Positions 56,583-64,000 of a DNA stretch of 64,000 nucleotides are shown here, piece after piece. Source of the stretch: Candidatus Caldilinea saccharophila (lineage in GTDB: Bacteria; Chloroflexota; Anaerolineae; Caldilineales; Caldilineaceae); NCBI GenBank assembly GCA_016710365.1, contig JADJVW010000002.1, positions 1 through 64,000 on the forward strand. The letters are read 5' to 3'. The notes under the pieces were generated by a model. It searched no databases. It was not told where the DNA came from and saw only the letters and a program-made list of their open reading frames with translations. Positions within the stretch are counted from its first letter, which is position 1. Each line of letters starts with the position of its first letter. A program made the position numbers and the translations under genes.

Positions 56583-56636
56583 TGGGATTGATAGGTCGCA
56601 AAGATAGTGGCTGTGGCACGGCGAAAGGTTCATCCC

Positions 56637-56909
56637 ATGCTTGATGTCAAAGTTGTTGCAGAACGATTGGCAAAATCTGAGGCAGAAGTGATGGAGCAAT
56701 CTCTCCGCGCCTATCTACTGCGCGAAATCGGCCTTATCGAGATTGAACTTCTACGCTATCGTGAACGTTACAACGTACTTAGCTTGAACGAGTTGCATCA
56801 TTTGATTGAAATTGGCTTAGTTCCTGTTCATCCTGCCTGGGAAGATTATTTGGAGTGGCAAAACGGCGCTGATTCTATCGAGGAGCTACGTAGCTTATTT
56901 CTGAATTGA
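56637..56909 (+). CDS. Small hypothetical protein, antitoxin-like
   Basis: 90 residues from the ATG at 56637 (AAAGG 8 nt upstream; a GTG at 56607 is possible). Helical: LDVKVVAERLAKSEAEVMEQSLRAYLL could be a DNA-binding or dimer helix pair, then IEIELLRYRERYNV and the ELHHLIEIG, WEDYLEWQN, IEELRSLF segments. The arrangement resembles small antitoxin-like proteins paired with DUF6516-type toxins, but no partner toxin lies on either side. Base composition is visibly more AT-rich than neighbours, suggesting recent transfer. Confidence 0.6.
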   Translation: MLDVKVVAERLAKSEAEVMEQSLRAYLLREIGLIEIELLRYRERYNVLSLNELHHLIEIGLVPVHPAWEDYLEWQNGADSIEELRSLFLN

Positions 56910-56918
56910 TCTCTTCCA

Positions 56919-58205
56919 ATGCGCGGCATCTTTAAGCAACTCTTGACGCTGTGGCTCAGCCTGCTCATTTTGGGCGGGCTGAGCTTTTTGATCCTGCAAC
57001 TTCCACCCGCGCGCGCCTGGCTCTGGCAGCACACCGGCGAGGAAGTATTTCTGGCGCAGGTCAAGGGGGTGTCCGACCTGCTTGGCGACCGGCTGCGCCC
57101 GCGGCTGGCGCTGGCGTCTGACGCCGCCATCGACCATACGGATGTGAGCCCATTTGGCGTCAACACCTTCCTGGAGCAGGAAGCCGAGCCGGCCAAGCGC
57201 ACGCGTGCGATTCAGATGGCCGCCGATGCCGGGTACCATTGGTTGCGGCAAGAATTTCCCTGGGAAGACATCGAGATTCACGGCAAGGGCGACTTCGAAG
57301 ATCGCCGCCATGAACCCGCGCGATCGGCGTGGGAAAAGTACGATCAGATCGTCGCGGCGGCCGAAGCCAGCGGCATGGAGCTGATCGTTCGCCTTTCCAA
57401 CCCGCCGGGCTGGACGCGCAGCCAGGGCGAGGGCGAAAACAATGTCGACACCTTTGCCCCGCCCGATAATGTGCAGGATTTTGCCGATTTTGTCAGCGCC
57501 GTAGTCAGCCGCTACAAGGGACGCATCCAGTATTACCAACTGTGGAACGAACCCAACATCTACCCGGAGTGGGGCAGCTACGCCATTGATCCAGAAGGTT
57601 ATGTGGCGTTATTGAAGGCTGGCGCCGAAGCCGCGCGCGCCGCCGACCCGGAGGTCGTGATCATTGCCGGTGCGCTGGCTTCCACGATCAACCTGCAACC
57701 TGCCGATGCGCCGCCGGGCAATAGCCTCAACGACCTGCTCTACCTGCAGCGCATGTACGACGCGGGCGCGGCGCCCTACTTCGACATCATGGCGATGCAG
57801 GGCTACGGCCTCTACAGCGGCCCGACCGACGACCGCCTGCACCCGCGTGTCATCAACATCAGCCGCCACCAATTCGTACGCGATTTGATGGTCGCGAATG
57901 GCGACGCGCACAAGCCGATCTGGATCGCCGAGATGAACTGGAACGCCGCGCCGGAGGATGTCGAGCCACGCTATGGTCGCGTCACGCTGGAGCAGCAAGC
58001 GCGCTACCTGCCGCTGGCGTACCGCCGGGTGCTCGAGGACTGGCCGTGGATCGGCGTGGCGAACACCTGGTATCTCAAGCGCGCCACGGATCTGTGGGAA
58101 CAGAACCGCCAACCCGAAGCCTACTTTCGCCTGCTGGCGCCCGACTTCACGCCGCAGCCGGTCTATGAGCGTATGCGCGCCTTCACGCATGGGCTGGGGG
58201 AGTGA
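56919..58205 (+). CDS. Membrane-anchored glycoside-hydrolase-like (beta/alpha)8 protein
   Basis: 428 residues. An N-terminal anchor helix (about 8-28) precedes a (beta/alpha)8-type domain (about 75-425). The pair of acidic residues expected of clan GH-A is visible: Glu211 in LWNEPN (acid/base) and Glu338 in WIAEMNW (nucleophile), with FGVNTFLEQEAEP, GYHWLRQEFPWEDIE and MAMQGYGLYSGP in between. It probably cleaves or binds a cell-surface polysaccharide; the closest families would be GH39/GH5-like. It is translationally coupled (TGATG at 58203-58207) to the following GT39 gene. Confidence 0.85.
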   Translation: MRGIFKQLLTLWLSLLILGGLSFLILQLPPARAWLWQHTGEEVFLAQVKGVSDLLGDRLRPRLALASDAAIDHTDVSPFGVNTFLEQEAEPAKRTRAIQMAADAGYHWLRQEFPWEDIEIHGKGDFEDRRHEPARSAWEKYDQIVAAAEASGMELIVRLSNPPGWTRSQGEGENNVDTFAPPDNVQDFADFVSAVVSRYKGRIQYYQLWNEPNIYPEWGSYAIDPEGYVALLKAGAEAARAADPEVVIIAGALASTINLQPADAPPGNSLNDLLYLQRMYDAGAAPYFDIMAMQGYGLYSGPTDDRLHPRVINISRHQFVRDLMVANGDAHKPIWIAEMNWNAAPEDVEPRYGRVTLEQQARYLPLAYRRVLEDWPWIGVANTWYLKRATDLWEQNRQPEAYFRLLAPDFTPQPVYERMRAFTHGLGE

Positions 58206-60745
58206 TGGGGCAGGAAAAATTGGGAGATTCAGAGATTCAGAGATTAGAGATTGGAGATTCTGCCAACAGTGGCTCTCAATCTCCAATCTCTGATTCTCCT
58301 AATCTCCAATCTTCCAATCTCCAATCTTCCAATCTCCTAATCGCTTTTTCTCTCCTTCTCCTCGCTGCCTTCCTCCGCTTCTACCATCTCGCCGCCTCCT
58401 CACTCTGGAACGACGAGGGTAACTCTTGGGCGATGCTTTCCCGCAGCTTTGGCGAGATTGCCGCGGCGGCCGCGGCCGACATCCATCCGCCTGGCTATTA
58501 CTGGCTGCTCAAGGTGTGGTCGCTGCTCTTTGGCGACAGCGCAGCCGCCATGCGTGGCTTGTCGGCGACGCTGGGCGTGCTGCTGGTGGCGCTCATCGTC
58601 ACGATTGCCTTCCGCATCGCACACGAACGCAAGGAGTGGCGCAGCTTTCCCGTCCTGGCCGCCTTGCTCGCCGCTCTAAACGCCTTCCAGATCTACTACA
58701 GCCAGGAAGCGCGCATGTACCTGCTGCTGGCCGTCGAAGCGGCCGGGCTGTTCTGGGCGTTGTTGTGGATGATGGAGATTGGAGATTGGAGATTGGAGAT
58801 CAGGAATTGGAGAATGAGGAGATGGGAGCATCCAAAAGCCAGCGCTGCTGCCAATCTCCAATCTCCAATCTCCAATCCCTCAATCTCTCAATCCCCCAAT
58901 TTTCTACTCCCCTCATTCCTCTACCTGCTCTTCGGCGTCGCCGGCCTCTGGACGCATTACAGCTTCCCAATCGTGCTGGCCGCCGCAGGGATGGCGTTCG
59001 TGCTCTGGTGGGCGGTGGGTCTACGGCGCGCATCCCCCACCCCCCCAAAACCCTACCACCCCATCGCCCCACTGCTTTGGTACATCGGCCTCAACCTGCT
59101 GCTTCTGCTGGCATTTCTTCCCTGGCTGCCGACCGCAGTCGAGCGCGTCCTCAACTGGCCCAAAGGCGGCGGCGCGATTGGGCCGGTCGCGGGGCTGGCG
59201 CTGACGCTGCGCACGCTGCTTTTCGGCCCGCTGCGCACCGTTCCCGACCCGCTGTGGCCGTGGCTCGTGGTCGCCGGTCTGCTCCCGCTGATCGGGCTGT
59301 TTGCCCTGCGACGACGCCCGTTCGCTGGGTTGGCGGTCGGCTTGTGGCTGCTGTTGCCGATCGCCATGATGTTCGGGCTGGGACTATTTACGGACGCCTT
59401 TTTGAAATTTCTACTGGTGGCGTCGCCCGCCTGGTGTCTCCTGGCAGCGGCTACACCGTGGACAGCGGCGTCAATCAGCCGCTCTTCAGCGCGAGTCTGG
59501 CAGGCAATGCTCTGGCTGGGCGTGGCGAGCTTTGGCGTTGCCGCGGCCCTGGCCACGCTGCCCACGTATTATGCCGACGCGCAGGCGCGCGACAACTATC
59601 AGGGGATCGCGCGCTATCTCAGCGCGGTCGGCGCCGCGTCCACCGATCTGGTCGTGCTCGATGCGCCGGGGCAGCAGGAGGTGTGGCGCTACTATGATTC
59701 AGGGCTGCCGGTGCTGGCGCTGCCCGCGCAACGTCCGGCTGATGCGGCCGATGTGGAGGCGCAGCTTGCCGAGGCCACGGCTGGAAAGCGTCGCGTGCAC
59801 GCGCTCTTCTGGGCAACGGATGAGGCTGACCCGCAGCAACTCGTGGAGCGTTGGCTGGATGCGCACGCGTTCAAGAGTGTGGAAAGCTGGCAGGGCAATC
59901 TGCGCTTTGTGACGTATGCGCTGGCAAACAATTTGGCGCCGGCCGTCATTTCATCGGTGCGCTGGGAGAACGGCATGATCCTGGCCGGCGTCGAACAACC
60001 CGCGCCGGGGCCGCAGCGCGTCGCGCCGGGGGATGCGGCGCTTGTGCGCCTGACATGGTTGACGGACACCCCGCTGACGCAGCGCTACAAGGTCAGCGTG
60101 CAACTGCTCGACGCGCGCAACCAGGTCATTGCCCAGCACGACAGCGAACCGGCCGGCGGCGCGCGTCCCACCGATGCGTGGCAGCCCGGCGAGCGCGTCG
60201 GCGACAACCACGGCATCGCCATCCCTTTGGGGACGCCGCCCGGCCTCTACCGCATGATGCTGGTGCTGTACGATGCGGCGACAGGCGCACGCGTCAAGCA
60301 GTACGGGCAGGAGATGTTGCCGATTGGCGCCGTCGCTGTAGAAAAGGCGAGCCAGCCGCCGCCTGTCGAGATCATCCCGCTGCAGCATCGCTTGCACGCC
60401 GGGCTCGGCCCGGTGCAGCTTGTCGGCTACGACGCGCACCGTCTCGGCGCTGCGCACGCGCCGCAGACGCCGCTGCAAGCAGGGGACGCCGCCCATTTCA
60501 CGCTTTACTGGCAGGCGCCCGACCCGCTGCCGGCGGACTGGCCGGCAGACCTCATGCTGACGCTGCGGCTTGGCGACCAACAGCTCAGCGCGCCGCTGGC
60601 CGGCGGCGCCTATCCAACGGCGGAGTGGTCGGCAGGAGAGTTAGTGCGCGGGACGTTTGATCTGCTCTACGACGGGAAAAGTCCCCGTCCGGTCATCGAG
60701 GTCGGGAACGCTTCGCTCACGGTTGAGGCGCTGCCTGTGGAGTAG
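58205..60745 (+). CDS. GT39-family glycosyltransferase with two repeat-encoded inserts and C-terminal beta-sandwich modules
   Basis: 846 residues. Residues about 6-46 (GDSEIQRLEIGDS, QSPISDSPNLQSSN) are encoded by a family A repeat. The core then begins LLLLAAFLRFYHL, NDEGNSW (catalytic-type Asp-Glu), IHPPGYYWLL and YYSQEARMY (the classic GT39/PMT-2 signature), with about ten helices to residue ~435. A second family A insert (about 190-235: EIGDWRLEIRN, NLQSPISNPSISQSP) sits in the loop after LLAVEAAGLFWALLW. Two beta-sandwich modules close the protein (GLYRMMLVLYDAATG). It is coupled to the GH-like gene. Function: polyprenyl-phosphate-sugar-dependent transfer outside the membrane, inferred. 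Confidence 0.87.
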   Translation: MGQEKLGDSEIQRLEIGDSANSGSQSPISDSPNLQSSNLQSSNLLIAFSLLLLAAFLRFYHLAASSLWNDEGNSWAMLSRSFGEIAAAAAADIHPPGYYWLLKVWSLLFGDSAAAMRGLSATLGVLLVALIVTIAFRIAHERKEWRSFPVLAALLAALNAFQIYYSQEARMYLLLAVEAAGLFWALLWMMEIGDWRLEIRNWRMRRWEHPKASAAANLQSPISNPSISQSPNFLLPSFLYLLFGVAGLWTHYSFPIVLAAAGMAFVLWWAVGLRRASPTPPKPYHPIAPLLWYIGLNLLLLLAFLPWLPTAVERVLNWPKGGGAIGPVAGLALTLRTLLFGPLRTVPDPLWPWLVVAGLLPLIGLFALRRRPFAGLAVGLWLLLPIAMMFGLGLFTDAFLKFLLVASPAWCLLAAATPWTAASISRSSARVWQAMLWLGVASFGVAAALATLPTYYADAQARDNYQGIARYLSAVGAASTDLVVLDAPGQQEVWRYYDSGLPVLALPAQRPADAADVEAQLAEATAGKRRVHALFWATDEADPQQLVERWLDAHAFKSVESWQGNLRFVTYALANNLAPAVISSVRWENGMILAGVEQPAPGPQRVAPGDAALVRLTWLTDTPLTQRYKVSVQLLDARNQVIAQHDSEPAGGARPTDAWQPGERVGDNHGIAIPLGTPPGLYRMMLVLYDAATGARVKQYGQEMLPIGAVAVEKASQPPPVEIIPLQHRLHAGLGPVQLVGYDAHRLGAAHAPQTPLQAGDAAHFTLYWQAPDPLPADWPADLMLTLRLGDQQLSAPLAGGAYPTAEWSAGELVRGTFDLLYDGKSPRPVIEVGNASLTVEALPVE
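58221..58341. repeat. Family A repeat at the start of the GT39 gene
   Basis: GGGAGATTCAGAGATTCAG and AGATTGGAGATTC on the left, CTCAATCTCCAATCTC and many CCAATCT words on the right, form a long imperfect hairpin around TGCCAACAGTGG. It starts 16 bases after the ATG and keeps the frame open. Confidence 0.8.
58773..58909. repeat. Family A repeat inside the GT39 gene
   Basis: Four GGAGATT heptamers in tandem on the left and four AATCTCC heptamers on the right flank a short GC-rich middle. It encodes about 45 low-complexity residues between two membrane helices. Three heptamers make 21 bp, so copy-number change by three keeps the frame. Confidence 0.8.
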
Positions 60746-60760
60746 CGTGACCTACTATGC

Positions 60761-60789
60761 TTTGACATAGCACTACGTTTGATATAGCA
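60761..60789 (+). promoter_or_regulatory. Direct repeats TTTGACATAGCA / TTTGATATAGCA before the HxlR gene
   Basis: The 12-bp direct repeats (60761-60772 and 60778-60789) differ at one base and are 17 bp apart, about one and a half helical turns. TTGACA in the first and TATAGC in the second could also be the promoter hexamers. An autoregulatory HxlR operator is plausible. Confidence 0.5.
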
Positions 60790-60821
60790 TGGCGTGGCGA
60801 GAGTGCGTTCAGGAGAAAGCT

Positions 60822-61172
60822 ATGTCTTTGCAGATTCAGGCGCCGCCTCAGGTCGAGGCGCCGTTGTGTCCCGTGGAACCGGCCGCGCTGATTGTCGGTC
60901 AGAAATGGACGCTCCAGATTGTCTACTTCCTGCTCGATGGGCGGTCGATGCGATTTTGTGAGCTACAGGACAGATTGGGAGGCGTCAACCCTAGTACATT
61001 GAGCAGCAGGTTGAAGATGCTCGAAGAGGAGGGCATTGTACGGCGCAACCAGATCAGCGCCATCCCGCCGCATGTCGAGTACAACCTGACCGAGATGGGG
61101 CGCGACCTGGAGGGAGTCATCCGTGCGGTGACGCAGTGGAGCAATATGTGGCTGTGTGGTCGCTGTGGCTAG
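60822..61172 (+). CDS. HxlR-family winged-helix transcriptional regulator
   Basis: 116 residues from the ATG at 60822 (AGGAG 60811-60815). It has the HxlR pattern of an N-terminal Cys in APLCPVEPAALIVGQKWTLQI, then RFCELQDRLGGVNPSTLSSRLKMLEEEGIVRR (helix-turn-helix and wing) and YNLTEMGRDLEGVI. Such regulators often sense redox or reactive aldehydes through that Cys; a C-terminal CGRC pair is also present. Direct repeats lie just upstream. An MBL hydrolase follows, which may be its target. Confidence 0.88.
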   Translation: MSLQIQAPPQVEAPLCPVEPAALIVGQKWTLQIVYFLLDGRSMRFCELQDRLGGVNPSTLSSRLKMLEEEGIVRRNQISAIPPHVEYNLTEMGRDLEGVIRAVTQWSNMWLCGRCG

Positions 61173-61218
61173 CGGATGGCGCTCAACAAGTCCAAGTTGA
61201 ACAGGAACGAGCGATTAC

Positions 61219-61866
61219 ATGATTGTTAAAGGGTTGACTGTTGGCTTGTTACAGGAAAATTGCTACATCTTCGGCTGTAGTCGCACGCGCAAAGCCGTGG
61301 TGATCGATCCCGGCGACAATGCGCGGGCGATCCTGCGGCTGGTGGATCAACAGGCGCTGACCGTGGAGAAGATCATCAACACGCACGCGCATTTCGACCA
61401 CGTGATGGCGGTCAGCGCGATCCGTGCGGCCACGGATGCCCCGTTTTATCTCCACCGCGAGGACCTACCCGTGCTGCACGAGATGCCAAGCCGGGTGCGG
61501 TTGTGGCTCGACATGGAGGTGGATCCAGTCGACGATCCCGATGATTTCCTGGAACATGGGCAGATCATTCAGGTGGGCGATGAGGAACTGGAAGTGCGTT
61601 TCACCCCAGGCCATGCGCCCGGCCATGTGGTGTTTGTGCATCACGCGGGGCGCCAGGTCTTTGCCGGCGACACGCTCTTTCAAGGGAGCATCGGTCGTTT
61701 TGACCTGCCAGGTGCGGATGGGCCGACCTTGCTGCGCAGCATCCGCGAACAGTTGTTGACGCTGCCGGACGACTATGTCATCTACCCGGGTCACGGGCCT
61801 GCGACCACGATCGGGGAAGAGCGCGTCCACAACCCGTATGTCGGCGCGCACGCCCTGCAGGAGTAA
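61219..61866 (+). CDS. MBL-fold metallo-hydrolase (glyoxalase II-like)
   Basis: 215 residues. It has the dinuclear metal motif THAHFDH (H56, H58, D60, H61), then FTPGHAPGHVVFV (third His), FAGDTLFQGSIGRFDL (bridging Asp), and YPGHGPATTIGEE (last His). This is the YcbL/glyoxalase-II-like subgroup that hydrolyses thioesters or related substrates. It starts a tight run with the DUF952 gene (5 bp gap) and the DUF2007 gene. Confidence 0.92.
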   Translation: MIVKGLTVGLLQENCYIFGCSRTRKAVVIDPGDNARAILRLVDQQALTVEKIINTHAHFDHVMAVSAIRAATDAPFYLHREDLPVLHEMPSRVRLWLDMEVDPVDDPDDFLEHGQIIQVGDEELEVRFTPGHAPGHVVFVHHAGRQVFAGDTLFQGSIGRFDLPGADGPTLLRSIREQLLTLPDDYVIYPGHGPATTIGEERVHNPYVGAHALQE

Positions 61867-61871
61867 AGGCC

Positions 61872-62240
61872 ATGTTTGATGGTGATCGCAAAGCGCCGTT
61901 GATCTATCACATCGTTGCGCAGGCGGCGTGGGACGCACAGCATGCACAACCAGCATTTGAGGCGGCGTCCCTGGCGGATGAAGGGTTCATCCACTGCACC
62001 GCCGAGCCCGACATGGTGCGGCACGTCGCCAATCGCTTTTATCGAGATGCGTCGGGACAGTTTATAATTTTGTGCATTGCACCGGCGCGATTGCAGGCTG
62101 AACTGCGTTGGGAAATAGCTGACGACCATCTGTTTCCCCATATTTACGGGCCGCTGAACCGAGACGCGGTCGCGGCGATCCTGCCTTTCCCCCGTTCATC
62201 GGATAATTGTTTCGTGTTGCCGCCGGAATTGAGGGTCTGA
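61872..62240 (+). CDS. DUF952 family protein
   Basis: 122 residues with the DUF952 outline: LIYHIVAQAAWDAQ, GFIHCTAEPDMVRHVANRFY, and FPHIYGPLNRDAVAAILPF near the end. The family is small and cytoplasmic, function unknown (glutathione S-transferase-like name in some databases is not supported here). AAAGG lies just upstream; coupled by spacing to the MBL gene. Confidence 0.85.
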   Translation: MFDGDRKAPLIYHIVAQAAWDAQHAQPAFEAASLADEGFIHCTAEPDMVRHVANRFYRDASGQFIILCIAPARLQAELRWEIADDHLFPHIYGPLNRDAVAAILPFPRSSDNCFVLPPELRV

Positions 62241-62245
62241 AGCGT

Positions 62246-62611
62246 ATGAGTGCATGGGCCGATCATATCCCAGGCTGGTTTCGCAAGTCTTCTGCGCAAG
62301 GTGAGGAGACGCCCTCAGACGACAACGCCATCACCGGCTCGATGAGCACCACCGGCGGCGGGCTGGAAAACGAGCCGGTCGTCGTGTGGGAAGCGGCCAA
62401 TCTGATGGAAGCTCAGGTTGTGAAGGGGCGTCTGGAGAGCGAAGGCATCCCTGCATTGATTCGAGGGGAAGCGCTCGCCACGATTTATGGGCTGACGGCC
62501 GGCAATCTGGCCGCAGCCAAAGTTCTGGTGCCGGCGCCGCTTGCAGACAAGGCCATAGCGATTTTGTCTGACGAGGAAGAAGTTGAACGGAAGGATGAGC
62601 TGGAGCCGTAG
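62246..62611 (+). CDS. DUF2007-type putative signal-transducing protein
   Basis: 121 residues. The first 45 are polar and Gly/Ser-rich. The DUF2007 domain follows: VVVWEAANLMEAQVVKGRLESEGIPALIRGE and LAAAKVLVPAPLADKAIAILSD. An acidic end follows. The role is unknown; members occur next to metabolic and stress genes. Start at ATG 62246, 5 bp after the DUF952 stop. Confidence 0.75.
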   Translation: MSAWADHIPGWFRKSSAQGEETPSDDNAITGSMSTTGGGLENEPVVVWEAANLMEAQVVKGRLESEGIPALIRGEALATIYGLTAGNLAAAKVLVPAPLADKAIAILSDEEEVERKDELEP

Positions 62612-62655
62612 CTATCTTCGAGCGAACCAGCCAGTTTTACGAGGTTACCAAAAGT

Positions 62656-63142
62656 ATGACGCAAGAAGTCCATCCTATTTCGATACCGAGCAATCTGGGC
62701 GAACACACACGCACCGGATTCAACACCAAATATCTTGCTGGCGGGCTGTTGTTGATCCTTTTTGTCGGCTTTCTCGTGTTCCAGGTCTATGAAGCCACGA
62801 CGACGACAGGCGCCTATTACCTGACTGTGAGCGAACTTAACGCACGTACGCCGCAGATTTATGGGGAACGCGTGCGCGTCAACGGGAATGTTGTGATCGG
62901 CAGCGAGGATTGGAATGCTCGCGAAGTCACCTTGCGCTTCGCCATTGTCGACGAGAGCCAGCAAACCTTGCCCATCGTCTTTTACGGCCCACGTCCCGAT
63001 AATTTCCAGCGCGCGGCTTCGGCCATTGTCGAAGGCGAATTGCTGCCCGATGGAACCTTTCAGGCAGAGACGTTACTGCTTTAAATGCCCGAGCCGGTAC
63101 GAAGAGGATCCTGAGGAAGTCTACGTCGAGTCGATTCGCTAG
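62656..63142 (+). CDS. ccmE: Cytochrome c maturation haem chaperone CcmE with internal +1 shift
   Basis: 161 residues if the frame is changed once. An N-terminal membrane anchor (about 26-44) precedes an OB-fold domain (YYLTVSELNART, GERVRVNGNVVIG, VTLRFAIVDESQQTLPIVFYG, AASAIVEGELLPDGTFQAETLLL). In frame it stops at TAA 63082-63084. The next frame gives KCPSRYEEDPEEVYVESIR to TAG 63140-63142, and CPSRY is the CxxxY haem-binding motif of archaeal/Desulfovibrio-type CcmE. The shift site reads CTT TAA A. Either a one-base indel or +1 recoding. A diheme cytochrome c gene follows. Confidence 0.85.
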
Positions 63143-63228
63143 CAAGCCGCCAGCAAGCTCAGTCGCTCATCAACAGGCCGGCGCGGTTGAAGACAACGCC
63201 AGCTTTCTGCTATCAAATCACAAGTTGG

Positions 63229-64000
63229 ATGCAACGCATGTCGCCATTGCGATGGCTGGCATCTCCCCTTACGCACGCCGCTTGCTGGCGCAGCGTAGCC
63301 GGATGGATCGCCGCCGCTTTACTTAGCATAATGTTCGCCGGAACCACTTCCGCACAAACGCCGCCTTATAACCCAGATGAGATAGCAGCGCCGCCGGTGC
63401 GCCCCGCGGCTATGCTGGGCGCGTCGATCTATCAACAGAACTGCGCTCCTTGTCACGGGATGAGCGGCGCAGGCGATGGCCCCCAAGTTGCGACCTTGAG
63501 CGTCGCGCCGCAGTCGCTGGATGACCAGGCTGCGCTGCAGGAATTGGCGCCGGCCGCGGCCTTTCATGCCGTCAAGTATGGCAGCGCGTCAGGCGCCATG
63601 CCCGCGCTGCAAAGTACGCTGAACGATACGCAACTGTGGCACGCGGTCTTTTACGCGTGGTCGCTGCACACAGACGCGGATCGCGTGGCCGCCGGCGCCG
63701 CACACTATGCCGAACAGTGCGCAGCCTGTCACGGCGTCGACGGGCGCGGCGACGGGGCGGACGCGGGCGACGACCTGCAGGTCGATTTCAGCGGCCAGCA
63801 AGCCATGAACGTGCGCACGCCGGCCGCGTTGGATGCCGGGTGGCAGGCCGCGCACGCGGACATCGGCGCGGAATTGACCGCGGCGGAGCGCGAGGATGTA
63901 TTGGAAGCCATCCGCGCGTTCACTTATCTCCCTCCGTGGGAGTCGCCCTATCCGCGCGGGGAGGGTGCGATCGAAGGGCGCATCGTGCAGGGAAGCGCCG
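63229..64000 (+). CDS. Exported diheme cytochrome c, N-terminal part (runs off the window)
   Basis: 257 visible residues, no stop before the window end. A signal-peptide-like stretch (about 22-42, ending TTSAQ) is followed by two class I cytochrome domains: haem site 1 CAPCH (C72, C75, H76) with a likely Met ligand in SGAMPAL, and haem site 2 CAACH (C164, C167, H168). The end (EGAIEGRIVQGSA) looks like the start of a carboxypeptidase-regulatory-like domain. The ATG at 63229 fits; another Met lies at codon 4. It lies just after ccmE, so haem attachment and substrate are neighbours. Confidence 0.85.
   Translation, partial: MQRMSPLRWLASPLTHAACWRSVAGWIAAALLSIMFAGTTSAQTPPYNPDEIAAPPVRPAAMLGASIYQQNCAPCHGMSGAGDGPQVATLSVAPQSLDDQAALQELAPAAAFHAVKYGSASGAMPALQSTLNDTQLWHAVFYAWSLHTDADRVAAGAAHYAEQCAACHGVDGRGDGADAGDDLQVDFSGQQAMNVRTPAALDAGWQAAHADIGAELTAAEREDVLEAIRAFTYLPPWESPYPRGEGAIEGRIVQGSA

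Noticed and set aside
58773..58909. Tandem heptamers resembling a CRISPR-like array
   Set aside because: Units are 7 bp, contiguous and palindromic across the element, without spacers of constant length, and no cas genes are near.

Overview
The window is about 64 kb of GC-rich bacterial chromosome with no phage, transposase or CRISPR signal. The gene set points to Chloroflexota, probably an Anaerolineae/Caldilineae-type filamentous lineage. The clues are many very large GT39/GT-C membrane proteins with extracytoplasmic C-terminal beta-sandwich modules, a DnaB/DnaD/DnaC-like replication operon, an F420-linked oxidoreductase, a bifunctional nuclease (DUF151), and many families of short palindromic repeats. 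The lineage is an inference from gene content; no marker gene was searched.

Layout. 1-7.9 kb: tail of an unknown gene, a 3'-truncated GT4 glycosyltransferase, an SsnA-type amidohydrolase, a hybrid histidine kinase with a frameshifted receiver, an npdG-like/trans-sulfuration/GNAT run, a rhomboid protease and a small membrane protein. 8-16 kb: YugP-type Zn peptidase, MurJ, an exported CAP protein, a DUF1499 lipoprotein, RecD2 helicase (with an odd in-frame insert) and DoxX. 16-25 kb: tRNA-Leu(GAG), enolase, FabH-FabF, a methyltransferase, GreA and LysRS. 25-51 kb: a glycosylation-type island of nine giant polytopic proteins, mostly GT39-like or PTPS-related, plus two exported SUMF1-fold proteins, arranged in coupled operons. 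51-56 kb: tRNA-Pro(CGG), bifunctional nuclease, DnaB, DnaD-domain protein and a tandem DnaC-like ATPase. 55.5-64 kb: an SH3 lipoprotein, a small antitoxin-like protein, a GH-like protein coupled to a tenth GT39 protein, an HxlR regulator, an MBL hydrolase, DUF952, DUF2007, a CcmE with an internal +1 shift, and the start of a diheme cytochrome c.

How genes work together. The island proteins very likely use polyprenyl-phosphate sugars at the outer face of the membrane. Paralogue pairs (25-30 kb versus 45-51 kb; 35-38 kb versus 40-43 kb) show it grew by duplication. The replication operon probably forms one helicase-loading unit. CcmE and the diheme cytochrome c at the right edge look like the start of a respiratory or cytochrome-maturation region.

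Most notable. (1) A GGAGATT-type palindromic repeat occurs between genes and also in frame inside recD2 and twice inside a GT39 gene, resembling Rickettsia palindromic elements. (2) CcmE has a CTT TAA A +1 shift site directly before its CxxxY haem-binding motif. (3) The helicase-loader gene encodes two AAA+ domains, the second with altered Walker B and sensor residues. (4) Four to five other genes carry single-base frameshifts, so either the assembly has indel errors or these genes are decaying or phase variable.
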